Counted from the stretch's first letter, positions 1 through 9,113 are shown. The stretch: 36,843 nucleotides of DNA from Rouxiella badensis (GCF_002093665.1 NZ_MRWE01000045.1:1-36843), one strand, 5' to 3'. Numbers and translations are program-made. Notes: generated by a model not told the origin, from the letters alone.

Positions 1-3
1 CGT

Positions 4-31
4 ATATTACGCTTTCCTCATTTGATGTCAA
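4..31 (-). promoter_or_regulatory. rRNA operon P2 promoter
   Basis: On the minus strand TTGACA (26-31) is separated by 16 bp from TAATAT (4-9). It lies about 115 bp downstream of a P1-type promoter, the tandem arrangement of enterobacterial rrn operons. Transcription leaves the window to the left, where 16S rRNA is expected. In E. coli an rRNA operon (rrnG) follows clpB in the same orientation, which agrees. The rRNA itself is outside the window. Confidence 0.8.
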
Positions 32-122
32 CCGTTTATTTTCGCGGTCATCATCATTTTTAATTCTTTCCGACTTGTTCACACCGCGTTGCTGCTGCGT
101 TGTTCCCTGTCGATGGAGCGGC

Positions 123-170
123 ATTATAGGGAGTTTCTGAGGAGCCGCAAGCGTTTATTTGAAATTAATT
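123..170 (-). promoter_or_regulatory. rRNA operon P1 promoter with UP-like element
   Basis: On the minus strand -35 TTGCGG (145-150) and -10 TATAAT (123-128) are 16 bp apart, the short spacer typical of rrn P1. A G+C-rich discriminator (GCCGCTCC) follows the -10, as expected for stringently controlled promoters. The ACTCCCTATAAT context matches rrn P1 promoters. Positions 151-170 are A+T rich directly upstream of -35, like an UP element. Fis sites were not resolved by eye. Confidence 0.85.
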
Positions 171-222
171 ACCAACCGCTCACTAATTCAACAAACCAGC
201 CCTTTTAGGATAATAAAACAAC

Positions 223-255
223 AAAAAAGGGGCCAAATTAAGATTCGGCCCCTTT
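223..255 (-). terminator. Rho-independent terminator of clpB
   Basis: Minus-strand stem AAAGGGGCC/GGCCCCTTT (247-255 with 226-234) encloses a 12-nt loop and is followed by a short T run. It lies about 50 bp after the clpB stop codon and separates clpB transcription from the rRNA promoters further left. Confidence 0.85.
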
Positions 256-305
256 CATCACGGATTACTCAGCAAGTTTTATTCTGAGTTCACCTTATTA
301 TGGCA

Positions 306-2879
306 TCACTGTTTAGCAACGATGTGGTCGTTTTCTACATCTATCGTGATCGGTTTACCCGGTATCAGCTTGCCAGAGAGGATTTGCTGAGCCAATGGGT
401 TCTCAATTTCCTGTTGGATGGCACGTTTAAGTGGACGTGCACCATATACAGGGTCAAAACCGCTATTGCCCAACAGCTCCAGCGCCGCATCACTAAGACG
501 AGCACTGTAACCACGCTCTTCCAGACGTTTATACAAACGCTGCAACTGGATTTCGGCGATATGCTTGATATGCGCATGACCCAGTGGGTGGAACACCACG
601 ACTTCATCTATACGGTTGATGAACTCAGGGCGGAAGTTGTGTGTAACGACTTCCATGACCGCATCCTTCATCTGCGCATAGGTGGCTTCACCGAAATGCT
701 GCTGAATCACATCTGACCCCAGGTTCGACGTCATGATCACGACCGTATTTCGGAAATCAACGGTGCGTCCCTGTCCATCGGTCAAACGGCCGTCATCTAA
801 TACCTGAAGAAGAATGTTAAACACATCAGGGTGTGCCTTCTCAACTTCGTCCAGCAGGATGACGGAATAAGGACGACGACGAACCGCTTCGGTCAGATAG
901 CCGCCCTCTTCATAGCCAACATAGCCTGGAGGTGCACCCACCAGCCGGGAAACGGAGTGTTTCTCCATAAACTCCGACATATCGATACGCACCATCGCGT
1001 CATCGCTGTTGAACAGGAAGGTTGCCAGCGCTTTACAAAGCTCGGTTTTACCCACCCCGGTCGGACCGAGGAACAGGAAAGAACCAATCGGACGGTTCGG
1101 ATCGGATAATCCCGCACGACTACGGCGAATCGCATTGGATACCGCGTCAACCGCTTCATTCTGTCCAATCACGCGATGATGCAGTTCATCTTCCATTCTC
1201 AGCAGCTTGTCACGTTCACTTTCAAGCATTCTCGCGACGGGAATACCGGTCCAACGAGCCAGCACATCGGCAATTTCCACATCTGTTACGCGGTTGCGCA
1301 GCAGCTTCATGGTTTTACCTTCTGCCTGGGTTGCCGCCGCGAGCTGTTTCTCAAGCTCCGGAATTGTGCCGTACTGCAGTTCTGACATACGGCCCAGGTC
1401 ACCGACGCGGCGTGCCTGTTCGAGCGTAATTTTTGCCTGCTCAAGTTCGGCCTTGATATTCTGGGTGCCGCTCAGCGACGCTTTCTCGGCTTTCCACTCT
1501 TCTTCCAGCTCAGAGTATTCGCGCTCTTTCTGGTCGAGTTCGGTAGTCAGCATCTCAAGGCGTTTGATACTCGCATCGTCAGACTCTTTCTTTAATGCCT
1601 GCTGTTCGAGCTTGAGCTGAATGATACGGCGATCCAGTCTGTCGAGGGATTCCGGTTTGGAATCCATCTGCATACGAATACTGGAAGCCGCTTCATCTAT
1701 AAGGTCGATAGCCTTATCGGGCAGCTGACGATCCGAAATGTAGCGATGAGACAATGTCGCCGCCGCTACGATGGCCGGGTCAGTAATCTGTACATGGTGA
1801 TGCAGCTCGTAGCGTTCTTTCAAACCACGCAGGATAGCGATGGTATCTTCAACTGAAGGCTCGGCCACAAACACTTTCTGGAAACGACGCTCTAACGCCG
1901 CATCTTTTTCTATAAACTGACGATACTCATTGAGCGTTGTAGCACCGACGCAGTGCAGTTCACCTCGCGCCAATGCAGGTTTCAGCATATTACCGGCGTC
2001 CATCGCGCCGTCGGCTTTACCTGCACCCACCATGGTGTGCAGCTCATCGATAAACAGAATGACGTTGCCTTCCTGCTTGGCAAGATCACTAAGCACACCT
2101 TTCAGACGCTCTTCGAACTCACCGCGGTATTTGGCACCCGCCACCAGCGCGCCCATGTCCAGGGACAATACGCGTTTATTCTTCAGCCCTTCGGGCACTT
2201 CACCATTAATAATGCGCTGAGCAAGGCCTTCGGCGATTGCCGTTTTACCCACGCCGGGTTCACCGATTAATACCGGGTTATTTTTGGTACGGCGTTGCAG
2301 AACCTGAATGGTGCGACGGATCTCTTCGTCACGACCAATCACCGGGTCCAGCTTGCCTTGTTCGGCGCGCTCAGTCAGATCAATAGTAAATTTCTTTAAA
2401 GCCTGACGTGAATCTTCGGCCCCTTGGTCATCCACTTTGTCACCACCTCGCATCTGATCGATAGCCGCGTCAATTTTATCTACGGTAGCGCCACTGGCCT
2501 TCAGCAGGTCAGTCAATACGCCACGGTCTTTCAATGCCGCCAGAATAAAGAGTTCTGACGAGATAAATTTATCAGCACGCTGCTGGGATAATTTGTCACA
2601 TAGATTTAAAACACGAACCAGTTCACTTGATGGTTGAACATCACCACCGGTTCCTTCAACTTGCGGTAAACGCCCCAATGCCTGGTCGACGTCCGTGCGA
2701 ACTCGCTGAGCATCAATGCCAGCAGAGGTCAGTAAAGGACGGACAGTTCCCCCTTCCTGCGTGAGCAAGGCGCTCATGAGGTGGATAGGTTCGATAAATT
2801 GGTTGTCGCGCCCGAGTGCGAGTGACTGGGCATCGGCGAGGGCAAGCTGGAATTTGCTGGTAAGACGATCCAGACGCAT
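306..2879 (-). CDS. clpB: ATP-dependent disaggregase ClpB (Hsp104 family)
   Basis: 857 residues, the E. coli length. ClpB is a hexameric AAA+ chaperone that, with DnaK-DnaJ-GrpE, threads proteins out of aggregates after heat stress. Visible parts are the N-terminal Clp repeat domain (about 1-145), NBD1 with Walker A GEPGVGKT near residue 205, a long charged coiled-coil middle domain (about 410-525), and NBD2 with GPTGVGKT near 605 and the ClpB-type C-terminus. The frame is open seven codons further upstream, but ATG 2877-2879 is chosen because GGAGG sits 8 nt before it and the protein then begins MRLDRLT like the family. It follows pgeF on the same strand, with its own sigma-32 promoter in the gap and a terminator after the TGA stop. 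Confidence 0.98.
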   Translation of the reverse strand: MRLDRLTSKFQLALADAQSLALGRDNQFIEPIHLMSALLTQEGGTVRPLLTSAGIDAQRVRTDVDQALGRLPQVEGTGGDVQPSSELVRVLNLCDKLSQQRADKFISSELFILAALKDRGVLTDLLKASGATVDKIDAAIDQMRGGDKVDDQGAEDSRQALKKFTIDLTERAEQGKLDPVIGRDEEIRRTIQVLQRRTKNNPVLIGEPGVGKTAIAEGLAQRIINGEVPEGLKNKRVLSLDMGALVAGAKYRGEFEERLKGVLSDLAKQEGNVILFIDELHTMVGAGKADGAMDAGNMLKPALARGELHCVGATTLNEYRQFIEKDAALERRFQKVFVAEPSVEDTIAILRGLKERYELHHHVQITDPAIVAAATLSHRYISDRQLPDKAIDLIDEAASSIRMQMDSKPESLDRLDRRIIQLKLEQQALKKESDDASIKRLEMLTTELDQKEREYSELEEEWKAEKASLSGTQNIKAELEQAKITLEQARRVGDLGRMSELQYGTIPELEKQLAAATQAEGKTMKLLRNRVTDVEIADVLARWTGIPVARMLESERDKLLRMEDELHHRVIGQNEAVDAVSNAIRRSRAGLSDPNRPIGSFLFLGPTGVGKTELCKALATFLFNSDDAMVRIDMSEFMEKHSVSRLVGAPPGYVGYEEGGYLTEAVRRRPYSVILLDEVEKAHPDVFNILLQVLDDGRLTDGQGRTVDFRNTVVIMTSNLGSDVIQQHFGEATYAQMKDAVMEVVTHNFRPEFINRIDEVVVFHPLGHAHIKHIAEIQLQRLYKRLEERGYSARLSDAALELLGNSGFDPVYGARPLKRAIQQEIENPLAQQILSGKLIPGKPITIDVENDHIVAKQ
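2433..2449 (-). promoter_or_regulatory. Internal translation start for short ClpB isoform
   Basis: Codon 149 of clpB is GTG (2433-2435), preceded 7 nt upstream by the Shine-Dalgarno-like GAGGTGG (2443-2449). In E. coli, translation also starts at Val149 and makes an N-terminally truncated ClpB that assembles with the full-length protein. Both the codon and a strong ribosome site are present here, so the two-form arrangement is probably conserved. The product would span 306-2435. Confidence 0.65.
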
Positions 2880-2917
2880 AACACCTCCAATATAGAACAA
2901 AATTGCTACTGGAGATT

Positions 2918-2945
2918 AAATGAGGTCATCCCTCACGTTTTCAAG
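2918..2945 (-). promoter_or_regulatory. Sigma-32 (heat-shock) promoter of clpB
   Basis: On the minus strand CTTGAAA (2939-2945) is followed after 13 bp by CCTCATTT (2918-2925). The sigma-32 consensus is CTTGAAA, N13-15, CCCCATNT, so the -35 is perfect and the -10 has one mismatch. It sits in the pgeF-clpB gap about 39 bp before the clpB start, which allows heat induction of clpB independently of rluD-pgeF. Confidence 0.88.
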
Positions 2946-3008
2946 GTTACTTTGTCACTATATTAAGAGTACAGCGTATGCGTTCTTGGATCGTCTTGAT
3001 TTAGTAGG

Positions 3009-3743
3009 TTATCTCAGCCAAATCAAAGTTGCCAGCCGTCCGGTGATTCCATCGCGTCGATAAGAGAAAAAATAATCAGTTTCGCTCACCGTGCAGCGGT
3101 CTCCGCCGAAAATTTGTTCAACGCCAGAGGCCTGGAGTCTCAAACGGGCAAGTTGATAGAGGTTGGCGAGATATTTTGGCCCAAGCGGTGAAAATGCACC
3201 GGCAGCCTTAGGCGTTGAATCGATAAACGCGTCTCTGACTTCTGCACCCACTTCAAACTTGTCAGGGCCGATGGCCGGACCGAGCCAGACCATGATGTCC
3301 TGAGGTTTGGCGCGAAACGCCGATAGCGTATTTTCGAGCACGCCCGCGTTCAGCCCCCGCCATCCGGCATGCGCGGCCGCGACTTCGTCCCCTGCCCGAT
3401 TGCAAAATAGTACCGGTAAACAATCGGCGCTCATTGCCGCACACACCACGCCGGGTTGATCGGTATAAGCCGCATCGGCGCGAATTGACTGATGGGGGGT
3501 TGTTTGAGTCAACCGGGCGACGTCCGTTCCATGTACCTGCTCGAGCCAGTGCGGCGCGGCGGGCAAAGAGGCAAGTTCAATCAACCGCTGGCGATTAGTC
3601 GCAACGTGCTCCGGGCAATCAGAAACGTGGGAACCGAGATTAAGCGATGCGTAAGGCGGCAAACTGACGCCGCCCTGACGTGTGGTAGAACAGGACCGCA
3701 CCGAATCCGGTTGCGGCCACTGTGGGAAGATTAAGGCAGGCAT
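3009..3743 (-). CDS. pgeF: PgeF (YfiH), DUF152/laccase-like family protein
   Basis: 244 residues, close to the E. coli YfiH length. The family has a zinc-binding fold with conserved His and Cys; here ADCLPVLF and HAGWRG, the family hallmarks, are visible mid-protein. E. coli PgeF is reported to act in peptidoglycan quality control by removing mis-incorporated amino acids from precursors, and relatives act on purine nucleosides, so the exact substrate is less certain than the family. The ATG (3741-3743) overlaps the rluD stop as TAATG, which implies translational coupling. A TTG two codons upstream would also keep the frame but has no advantage. It lies between rluD and clpB as in other enterics. 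Confidence 0.93.
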   Translation of the reverse strand: MPALIFPQWPQPDSVRSCSTTRQGGVSLPPYASLNLGSHVSDCPEHVATNRQRLIELASLPAAPHWLEQVHGTDVARLTQTTPHQSIRADAAYTDQPGVVCAAMSADCLPVLFCNRAGDEVAAAHAGWRGLNAGVLENTLSAFRAKPQDIMVWLGPAIGPDKFEVGAEVRDAFIDSTPKAAGAFSPLGPKYLANLYQLARLRLQASGVEQIFGGDRCTVSETDYFFSYRRDGITGRLATLIWLR

Positions 3744-4720
3744 TACCAATGCATCTGGTCCTTGAACTCTTCAGTATCAGCCTTCAGCGCGCTAATCAGG
3801 TCAACCATGTCCTGTGGCAGTGGTGCATTCCATTCCATTTGAATACCGGTAACCGGATGGAACAGACGCAGCATAGTCGCATGCAGTGCCTGACGGTCGA
3901 AAGTACGCAGCTGATTGATGAACTCGTCGGACGCGCCCTTCGGCGGACGTGGGCGGCCACCATAGAGCTGATCGCCGACCAGCGGATGGTTGATGTGCGC
4001 CATGTGGACACGAATCTGGTGTGTACGGCCGGTTTCCAGACGCAGACGCAGACGGGTGTGCGCGCGGAAGTGCTCCATAATACGGTAGTGCGTAGTCGCC
4101 GGTTTACCCATCGGGTGAACCGCCATATGGGTACGCTTGGTGCTGTGACGAGAAATTGGCTCGTTCACCGTGCCACCTGCAGTCATGTTGCCGATAGCAA
4201 CGGCTTCATATTCACGGGTAATTTCGCGACGTTGGAGTGCATCAACCAGGTGGGTCTGCGCAGGTACGGTTTTTGCCACAACCATCAGGCCGGTGGTGTC
4301 TTTGTCTAGACGGTGAACAATCCCGCAGCGAGGAACGTCAATTATCTCAGGATAATAGTGCAGTAAGGCATTAAGCACGGTACCATCTGGATTACCGGCA
4401 CCGGGATGAACAACCAGATCACGCGGCTTGTTAATGACTAAAATATCGCTATCTTCGTAAACGATATCAAGCGCAATGTCTTGAGGCAGCCAACGAGCTT
4501 CCTCTTCAATTTGTGCATTGATTGCGATAACTTCGCCACCCAACACTTTGTCTTTTGGTTTGGCGACAATTTTGCCATTAACCGTAACCCTTTCATCAAG
4601 AATCCAATCTTTTATACGAGATCTTGAATAATCAGGGAACAATTCGGCCAAAGCCTGATCTAATCGTTGACCGAGTTGTGTTTCGGCAACCGTCGCCGTG
4701 AGTTCTACTTGTTGTGCCAT
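3743..4720 (-). CDS. rluD: 23S rRNA pseudouridine(1911/1915/1917) synthase RluD
   Basis: 325 residues. RluD makes three pseudouridines in helix 69 of 23S rRNA, which is needed for normal ribosome assembly and termination. An N-terminal S4-like RNA-binding domain (about residues 17-75) precedes the RluA-type catalytic domain. The catalytic motif HRLDKDTTG places the nucleophilic aspartate at residue 139, the same number as in E. coli. First gene of rluD-pgeF-clpB. It is divergent from bamD, with 129 bp between the starts holding both promoters. Confidence 0.97.
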   Translation of the reverse strand: MAQQVELTATVAETQLGQRLDQALAELFPDYSRSRIKDWILDERVTVNGKIVAKPKDKVLGGEVIAINAQIEEEARWLPQDIALDIVYEDSDILVINKPRDLVVHPGAGNPDGTVLNALLHYYPEIIDVPRCGIVHRLDKDTTGLMVVAKTVPAQTHLVDALQRREITREYEAVAIGNMTAGGTVNEPISRHSTKRTHMAVHPMGKPATTHYRIMEHFRAHTRLRLRLETGRTHQIRVHMAHINHPLVGDQLYGGRPRPPKGASDEFINQLRTFDRQALHATMLRLFHPVTGIQMEWNAPLPQDMVDLISALKADTEEFKDQMHW

Positions 4721-4849
4721 ATGGTGCTCTTGGGTAACCTTGGGTTTTCACGGCGATGCCGTTTAAAATAATGTGCTATTGTAGCTGGTCTTTGTCGGGA
4801 GCTTAACGGACAGTCTCCCAGAATAACACCTGAGGATAATCAAAACGTC

Positions 4850-5581
4850 ATGACGCGTGTGAAATATCTGGTGGCAGCAGCCACGTTGAGTCTGGCGCTG
4901 GTAGGTTGCTCCAGTTCCAAAGAAGTGGTCCCCGATAACCCGCCAAACGTGCTTTATGCGACCGCCCAGCAAAAGCTGCAGGACGGTAACTTCAAAGGTG
5001 CGATTGCGCAACTGGAAGCGTTAGATAACCGCTATCCATTTGGGCCATACTCACAGCAAGTGCAGTTGGATCTGATTTATGCCTATTACAAGTCAGCGGA
5101 TTTACCGCTTGCTCAGGCGTCTATCGATCGCTTCATGCGTTTGAATCCGACTCATCCAAACATCGACTACGTCATGTATATGCGTGGTCTGACCGATATG
5201 GCGTTGGATGATAATGCACTGCAAGGATTCTTTAATGTCGACCGCTCGGACCGTGATCCACAGCATGCACGCGCTGCGTTTCGCGATTTCAGCCAGCTGA
5301 TCCATTCTTATCCAAACAGTCAGTATGCGACCGATGCCAATAAGCGTCTGGTCTTCCTGAAAGATCGTTTGTCTAAGTATGAGCTATCAGTGGTGCAATA
5401 CTACACTAAACGCGGGGCTTACGTCGCCGTTGTTAATCGTGTTGAGCAAATGATGAAGGATTATCCGGATACTCAAGCAACGCGTGATGCGCTGCCGCTG
5501 ATGGAAAATGCTTACAAAGAACTGCAATTGAATAACGAAGCAGACAAAGTTGCCAAAATTATCGCGCAGAACCCTGCCTGA
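4850..5581 (+). CDS. bamD: Outer-membrane assembly lipoprotein BamD
   Basis: 243 residues (E. coli 245). BamD is the essential lipoprotein partner of BamA in the beta-barrel assembly machine on the periplasmic face of the outer membrane. A lipoprotein signal ends in LVGC, with the lipidated cysteine at residue 20 followed by Ser, compatible with outer-membrane sorting. The rest is five tetratricopeptide-type repeats, and motifs such as [20 protein letters not shown] are almost identical to E. coli. GAGG precedes the ATG. Single gene between divergent rluD and raiA, followed by its own terminator. Confidence 0.97.
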   Translation: MTRVKYLVAAATLSLALVGCSSSKEVVPDNPPNVLYATAQQKLQDGNFKGAIAQLEALDNRYPFGPYSQQVQLDLIYAYYKSADLPLAQASIDRFMRLNPTHPNIDYVMYMRGLTDMALDDNALQGFFNVDRSDRDPQHARAAFRDFSQLIHSYPNSQYATDANKRLVFLKDRLSKYELSVVQYYTKRGAYVAVVNRVEQMMKDYPDTQATRDALPLMENAYKELQLNNEADKVAKIIAQNPA

Positions 5582-5605
5582 TAATTTCTCGACCTGTGTG
5601 TTTAA

Positions 5606-5633
5606 AACGGTGGCTACGGCTGCCGTTTTTTTT
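5606..5633 (+). terminator. Rho-independent terminator of bamD
   Basis: Stem AACGGTGGC/GCTGCCGTT (5606-5614 with 5619-5627, two G-U pairs) with a TACG tetraloop and a following T run, 25 bp after the bamD stop. Confidence 0.85.
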
Positions 5634-5789
5634 ACCTGTTTTTTGGTTTGAAGATGAGCAATCAATCTAGAATCCCACCCATTTATCTCTTTGATAATGC
5701 GGTATTACGTACTAAGACTCAACCCCCTTTCGCCACAAAATTAGCGCAAATCACAATTTAGCCTGCCTTGACAAAAAGTGACGAAAAAG

Positions 5790-5831
5790 TGTGACGCAGA
5801 TCACACATTTAGTCTCAAAGGACGGTATGCT
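5790..5831 (+). promoter_or_regulatory. Predicted class II CRP-dependent promoter of raiA
   Basis: TGTGA-CGCAGA-TCACA at 5790-5805 matches the CRP half-sites perfectly. The best -10 is TATGCT (5826-5831) with no good -35 at the right distance. If transcription starts near 5838-5839 the CRP site is centred at about -41.5, the classic class II position where CRP replaces the -35 contact. The leader would be about 31 nt. The start site is inferred, not shown. Confidence 0.75.
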
Positions 5832-5869
5832 GGACCTACCAAGACGGAAAGACAGAGAGGTAAGTTAAT

Positions 5870-6208
5870 ATGATCGTAAACATTACCAGCAAACAAATGG
5901 ACATCACTACAGCGATTCGGGAGCACGTCGAAGACCGTCTAAAAAAACTGGAAAAATGGCAGACTCAGTTAATTAATCCACACATTGTTCTTTCTAAGGA
6001 GCCGCACGGGTTCGTCGCAGATGCCACAATTGGCACCGCCAATGGCCCTCTGGTAGCAAGCGCGTCACATGATGATATGTATGCAGCAGTGAATGAGCTG
6101 ATTGCGAAACTTGAGCGCCAGTTGAACAAGGTTCAACATAAAGGTGAGGCTCGCAGAGCCGAAGGTAGCGTTAAGGATATTATCCTACAGCCCACTGTAG
6201 AGGAGTAG
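5870..6208 (+). CDS. raiA: Ribosome-associated inhibitor RaiA (YfiA, short HPF family)
   Basis: 112 residues, one shorter than E. coli RaiA. The protein binds the 30S A and P sites in cold or stationary phase, blocks translation and keeps ribosomes as inactive 70S. The sequence begins with the conserved beta strand [21 protein letters not shown], then KLEKW, and has the double-stranded-RNA-binding-like fold of the short HPF group. The C-terminal tail is acidic and ends in EE. AGAGAGG precedes the ATG. Monocistronic, between bamD and the phe leader, with a perfect CRP site upstream that links it to carbon limitation. Confidence 0.96.
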   Translation: MIVNITSKQMDITTAIREHVEDRLKKLEKWQTQLINPHIVLSKEPHGFVADATIGTANGPLVASASHDDMYAAVNELIAKLERQLNKVQHKGEARRAEGSVKDIILQPTVEE

Positions 6209-6260
6209 CCCCTCCAGCACTGCACGGTCTGGGTTTTAAAGAACTTAAATGACCACCACC

Positions 6261-6290
6261 AACGCGCCCATTCGGGCGCGTTTGCGTTTT
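6261..6290 (+). terminator. Rho-independent terminator of raiA
   Basis: Stem AACGCGCCC/GGGCGCGTT (6261-6269 with 6274-6282), ATTC loop, then a T-rich tail, 52 bp after the raiA stop. Confidence 0.88.
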
Positions 6291-6339
6291 AGCCAATATT
6301 CGCCCCGCAGAGTAATAGCAGTGCAAACGGCAAATGTTA

Positions 6340-6369
6340 TTGACAGGGGGAAAAGCCAGAGGTTACCTT
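6340..6369 (+). promoter_or_regulatory. Likely pheL-pheA promoter
   Basis: TTGACA at 6340-6345 is a perfect -35. The -10 is poor: TACCTT (6364-6369) at 18 bp or TTACCT at 17 bp. It directly precedes the phe leader peptide and lies after the raiA terminator, so it is the best candidate for the operon promoter. Confidence 0.6.
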
Positions 6370-6402
6370 AAAGGCACACAAACCATGAGTAACTATTCGA
6401 CT

Positions 6403-6450
6403 ATGACCATCAAACCGTTTTTCTTCGCATTCTTTTTTACCTTCCCCTGA
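6403..6450 (+). CDS. pheL: pheA operon leader peptide PheL
   Basis: 15-residue ORF MTIKPFFFAFFFTFP, with seven phenylalanines, nearly the same as E. coli PheL. Ribosome stalling at the Phe codons under low charged tRNA-Phe favours the antiterminator and lets pheA be transcribed. The ATG at 6403 gives the family length but has almost no Shine-Dalgarno sequence. An in-frame ATG at 6385 has AAGG 10 nt upstream and would give 21 residues (MSNYST added). Which start is used cannot be settled from sequence. Confidence 0.93.
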   Translation: MTIKPFFFAFFFTFP

Positions 6451-6505
6451 CTGGGAGGCGTTTCGTCGTATAAGAAAGAATGCGAAGACGAACAGAAAGC
6501 CTCCC
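6422..6505 (+). promoter_or_regulatory. phe attenuator: pause and antiterminator stems
   Basis: Segment 1 (6422-6435, the Phe codons) is perfectly complementary over 14 nt to segment 2 (6475-6488). GGGAGGC (6453-6459) can pair with GCCTCCC (6499-6505), extended by GTTTCGTC with GACGAAC, to form the antiterminator that competes with the terminator. This is the alternate-pairing logic of amino acid biosynthetic attenuators. Confidence 0.88.
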
Positions 6506-6523
6506 AAAGGGAGGCTTTTTTTA
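6497..6523 (+). terminator. phe attenuator terminator hairpin
   Basis: Perfect 9-bp stem AAGCCTCCC/GGGAGGCTT (6497-6505 with 6509-6517), AAA loop, then a run of T. It stops transcription before pheA when phenylalanine is plentiful. Confidence 0.93.
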
Positions 6524-6741
6524 TACCTGTTTATTTATAACTGTAATAACCGTCGTATATAAAGCTGCACCGGCGTTACCTGTTCTCGTTGGCACGAATC
6601 ACCGATCGACTTCAGCTCAACGGAACTTGCTCACAGGCGGGCTTGATGCAACTTCAATGACGATAACCTCAAGAATTTTTGGCTTAGAATATTCCTGAAC
6701 GCCACCCGTCTTCAGGACAGACAATTAAAAAGGCATAACCG

Positions 6742-7899
6742 ATGAGTGAAACCCCGTTACTTGACCTGCGTGAGCGTATCAGCGCACTGGACGTTAAATT
6801 ACTTGCCCTGCTGGCAGAGAGACGCGGCTTAGCCGTTGAAGTCGCCCAAACCAAGATGCACACCCACCGCCCTATCCGCGACATCGAGCGTGAGCGTGAG
6901 CTGCTAAACCGACTGATTATCGAAGGTAAAAAGCATGACCTTGACGGCCATTACATCACGCGGGTATACCAGCTTATCATCGAAGACTCCGTACTCACCC
7001 AGCAAGCTCTGCTCCAGCAGCATTTGAACAAGACCGCATCAGGCTCCGCGCGTATCGCCTTCCTGGGTCCTAAAGGTTCTTACTCTCACCTCGCCGCTCG
7101 CCAATACGCTGCTCGCCATTTTGATCAGTTCATCGAATGCGGGTGTCTCAAGTTTCAGGATATTTTCACGCAGGTTGAGACTGGCCAGGCCGAGTACGCA
7201 GTATTGCCAATCGAGAACACCAGCTCCGGCTCTATCAATGACGTTTATGACCTGCTGCAACACACCAGTCTGTCTATCGTGGGTGAACTGACCAACGTCA
7301 TCGACCACTGCGTTCTGGTTGCGGCCGAAACAGACATGTCAAAAATCGAGACGGTCTACAGTCATCCGCAACCGTTCCAGCAGTGCAGCCAATTCATCAG
7401 CCGCTATCCACAGTGGAAAATCGAGTACTGTGAAAGTACCGCCGCCGCAATGGAGAAAGTTGCAGCCTCCAAGTCACCTAACGTGGCTGCACTCGGCAGT
7501 GAAGCTGGCGGTGCGTTATATGGTTTACAGGTTCTGGAACACAATCTCGCTAACCAGAAGCAAAATATTACCCGCTTTATCGTGCTGGCAAGAAAGGCTA
7601 TCGACGTTACCGAACAGGTTCCAGCGAAAACGACGCTTATTATGGCGACCGGCCAGCAGTCCGGTGCGCTGGTTGATGCACTGATGGTGTTCCGCGAGCA
7701 GGGTATTATCATGAGCAAGCTGGAATCTCGCCCAATCAACGGTAACCCTTGGGAAGAGATGTTTTATGTCGATGTTCAGGCCAATCTGCGCTCTGAAGAG
7801 ATGCAAACTGCACTGAAAAATCTAACCCCGATCACCCGTTCACTTAAGGTACTCGGTTGTTACCCAAGTGAAAACGTTGTGGCGGTTAATCCGGAATAA
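6742..7899 (+). CDS. pheA: Bifunctional chorismate mutase/prephenate dehydratase (P-protein)
   Basis: 385 residues (E. coli 386). It converts chorismate to prephenate and then to phenylpyruvate, the committed steps to phenylalanine, in the cytoplasm. The AroQ-type mutase domain covers about 1-95. The dehydratase (about 104-285) has GPKGSYSH at its start and the TRF motif near 278. The ACT domain (about 299-385) has [14 protein letters not shown] and ESRP, which bind Phe for feedback inhibition. AAGG is 10 nt before the ATG. It is controlled by the pheL attenuator about 220 bp upstream and is convergent with tyrA. Confidence 0.98.
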   Translation: MSETPLLDLRERISALDVKLLALLAERRGLAVEVAQTKMHTHRPIRDIERERELLNRLIIEGKKHDLDGHYITRVYQLIIEDSVLTQQALLQQHLNKTASGSARIAFLGPKGSYSHLAARQYAARHFDQFIECGCLKFQDIFTQVETGQAEYAVLPIENTSSGSINDVYDLLQHTSLSIVGELTNVIDHCVLVAAETDMSKIETVYSHPQPFQQCSQFISRYPQWKIEYCESTAAAMEKVAASKSPNVAALGSEAGGALYGLQVLEHNLANQKQNITRFIVLARKAIDVTEQVPAKTTLIMATGQQSGALVDALMVFREQGIIMSKLESRPINGNPWEEMFYVDVQANLRSEEMQTALKNLTPITRSLKVLGCYPSENVVAVNPE

Positions 7900-7927
7900 G
7901 CCTCGCAAAAAGGCGCTTAGCTGCAGT

Positions 7928-7964
7928 AAAAAAGGCCAGTACGGAGAACCGACTGGCCTTTTTT
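7928..7964. terminator. Bidirectional terminator between pheA and tyrA
   Basis: Perfect stem AAAAAAGGCCAGT (7928-7940) with ACTGGCCTTTTTT (7952-7964), extended inside by CGG/CCG around an AGAA tetraloop with one bulged A. A-run and T-run flank both sides, so it can serve pheA and the convergent tyrA alike. Confidence 0.95.
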
Positions 7965-7984
7965 CTATTCGATGAAATCGACTA

Positions 7985-9106
7985 TCAGCGACGGATGTCG
8001 TTCGCCTGTCGCAGCAGCGAGCCACTCTCTTTCAGGAAACGCGGCGCATAATCGCCAAACCAGTCTTCGACCAGTCTGAACTTATCAATAAACGCCTGCT
8101 TGTCACCGCTTTCGAGCAATGCCATCGCCTCGCCGAACCGCTTATAGTAGCGCTTGATCAAGGCGATATTATTCTCTGAGGACATGATGATGTCAGCGTA
8201 CAGCTGCGGATCCTGGGCAAACAGACGCCCAACCATCGCCAGCTCGAGGCGATAGATTGGCGATGAAAGCGCCAGCAGTTGTTCAATCTCTACGTTCTCT
8301 TCCGACAGGTGCATCCCATAGGCAAAGGTGGCGAAATGGCGCAGCGCCTGAACAAAAGACATGTTCTGATCGTGTTCGACCGCGCTGATTTTATGCAGCC
8401 GTGCGCCCCACACCTGAAGCTGTTCAAGCAGCCATTGATAGGCTTCCGGCTCACGACCATCGCAGTACACCACAACCTGTTTAGCCAGGCTAGCCACGTC
8501 TGGACCAAACATCGGGTGGAGCCCGACGACCGGACCCTCATGCGCGGCCAACATTGCCTGCAACGGTTTATTCTTAATAGACGCCAGATCAACCAGAATA
8601 CAGTCATCCGGCAGCTTCGGCAGACGACCAATCACCTCTTCGGTCAAATGAATCGGCACGCTGACGATAACCATGCCCGCATCGGCAAGCATCGATTCGG
8701 CCTGTGGCCAGTCTTCCTGCTCCAGCGATTTCACCTGATATCCGGACAGTTCCAGCATACGGGTAAATAGACGGCCCATCTGACCTTTACCGCCAACAAT
8801 GACGACCGGACGCAGATTCGGATGCAGTGTCTTGAAGCCTTTATCATTTTCACTGGAATAGGACTCACGCATCACGCGGCGCAGGACATCTTCAATCAGA
8901 TCGGCGGGAACGCCCAAATTGACCGCTTCCTGCCGGCGCGAGGCCAGCATCGCGGCTTCGCGCTCGGGGACATAAATCGGCAAGCCATAACGGCTCTTCA
9001 CTTCGCCGACTTCTGCCACCAGGTGCAAACGTCTCGCTAAAAGATCCAACAGCGCTTTATCGACCTCATCGATCTGGTCACGTAATGCATTAAGTTCGGC
9101 CACCAT
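7985..9106 (-). CDS. tyrA: Bifunctional chorismate mutase/prephenate dehydrogenase (T-protein)
   Basis: 373 residues, exactly the E. coli length. It makes 4-hydroxyphenylpyruvate from chorismate via prephenate with NAD, leading to tyrosine. Residues 1-90 are the AroQ-type mutase domain. A Rossmann domain starts near residue 100 with [11 protein letters not shown] and is followed by the helical dehydrogenase dimerisation domain. The frame is open 17 codons further upstream into aroF, but ATG 9104-9106 is correct: it has AGGAGA at the usual distance and gives the conserved [13 protein letters not shown]. It lies 7 nt after the aroF stop, so the two are co-transcribed. Confidence 0.98.
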   Translation of the reverse strand: MVAELNALRDQIDEVDKALLDLLARRLHLVAEVGEVKSRYGLPIYVPEREAAMLASRRQEAVNLGVPADLIEDVLRRVMRESYSSENDKGFKTLHPNLRPVVIVGGKGQMGRLFTRMLELSGYQVKSLEQEDWPQAESMLADAGMVIVSVPIHLTEEVIGRLPKLPDDCILVDLASIKNKPLQAMLAAHEGPVVGLHPMFGPDVASLAKQVVVYCDGREPEAYQWLLEQLQVWGARLHKISAVEHDQNMSFVQALRHFATFAYGMHLSEENVEIEQLLALSSPIYRLELAMVGRLFAQDPQLYADIIMSSENNIALIKRYYKRFGEAMALLESGDKQAFIDKFRLVEDWFGDYAPRFLKESGSLLRQANDIRR

Positions 9107-9113
9107 AAAACGT

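Noticed and set aside
938-2148. Chi-like octamers in clpB (938-945, 2141-2148) and one in ffh (13598-13605)
   Set aside because: Chi sites are frequent in enteric core genomes and these sit in ordinary coding sequence; not informative.
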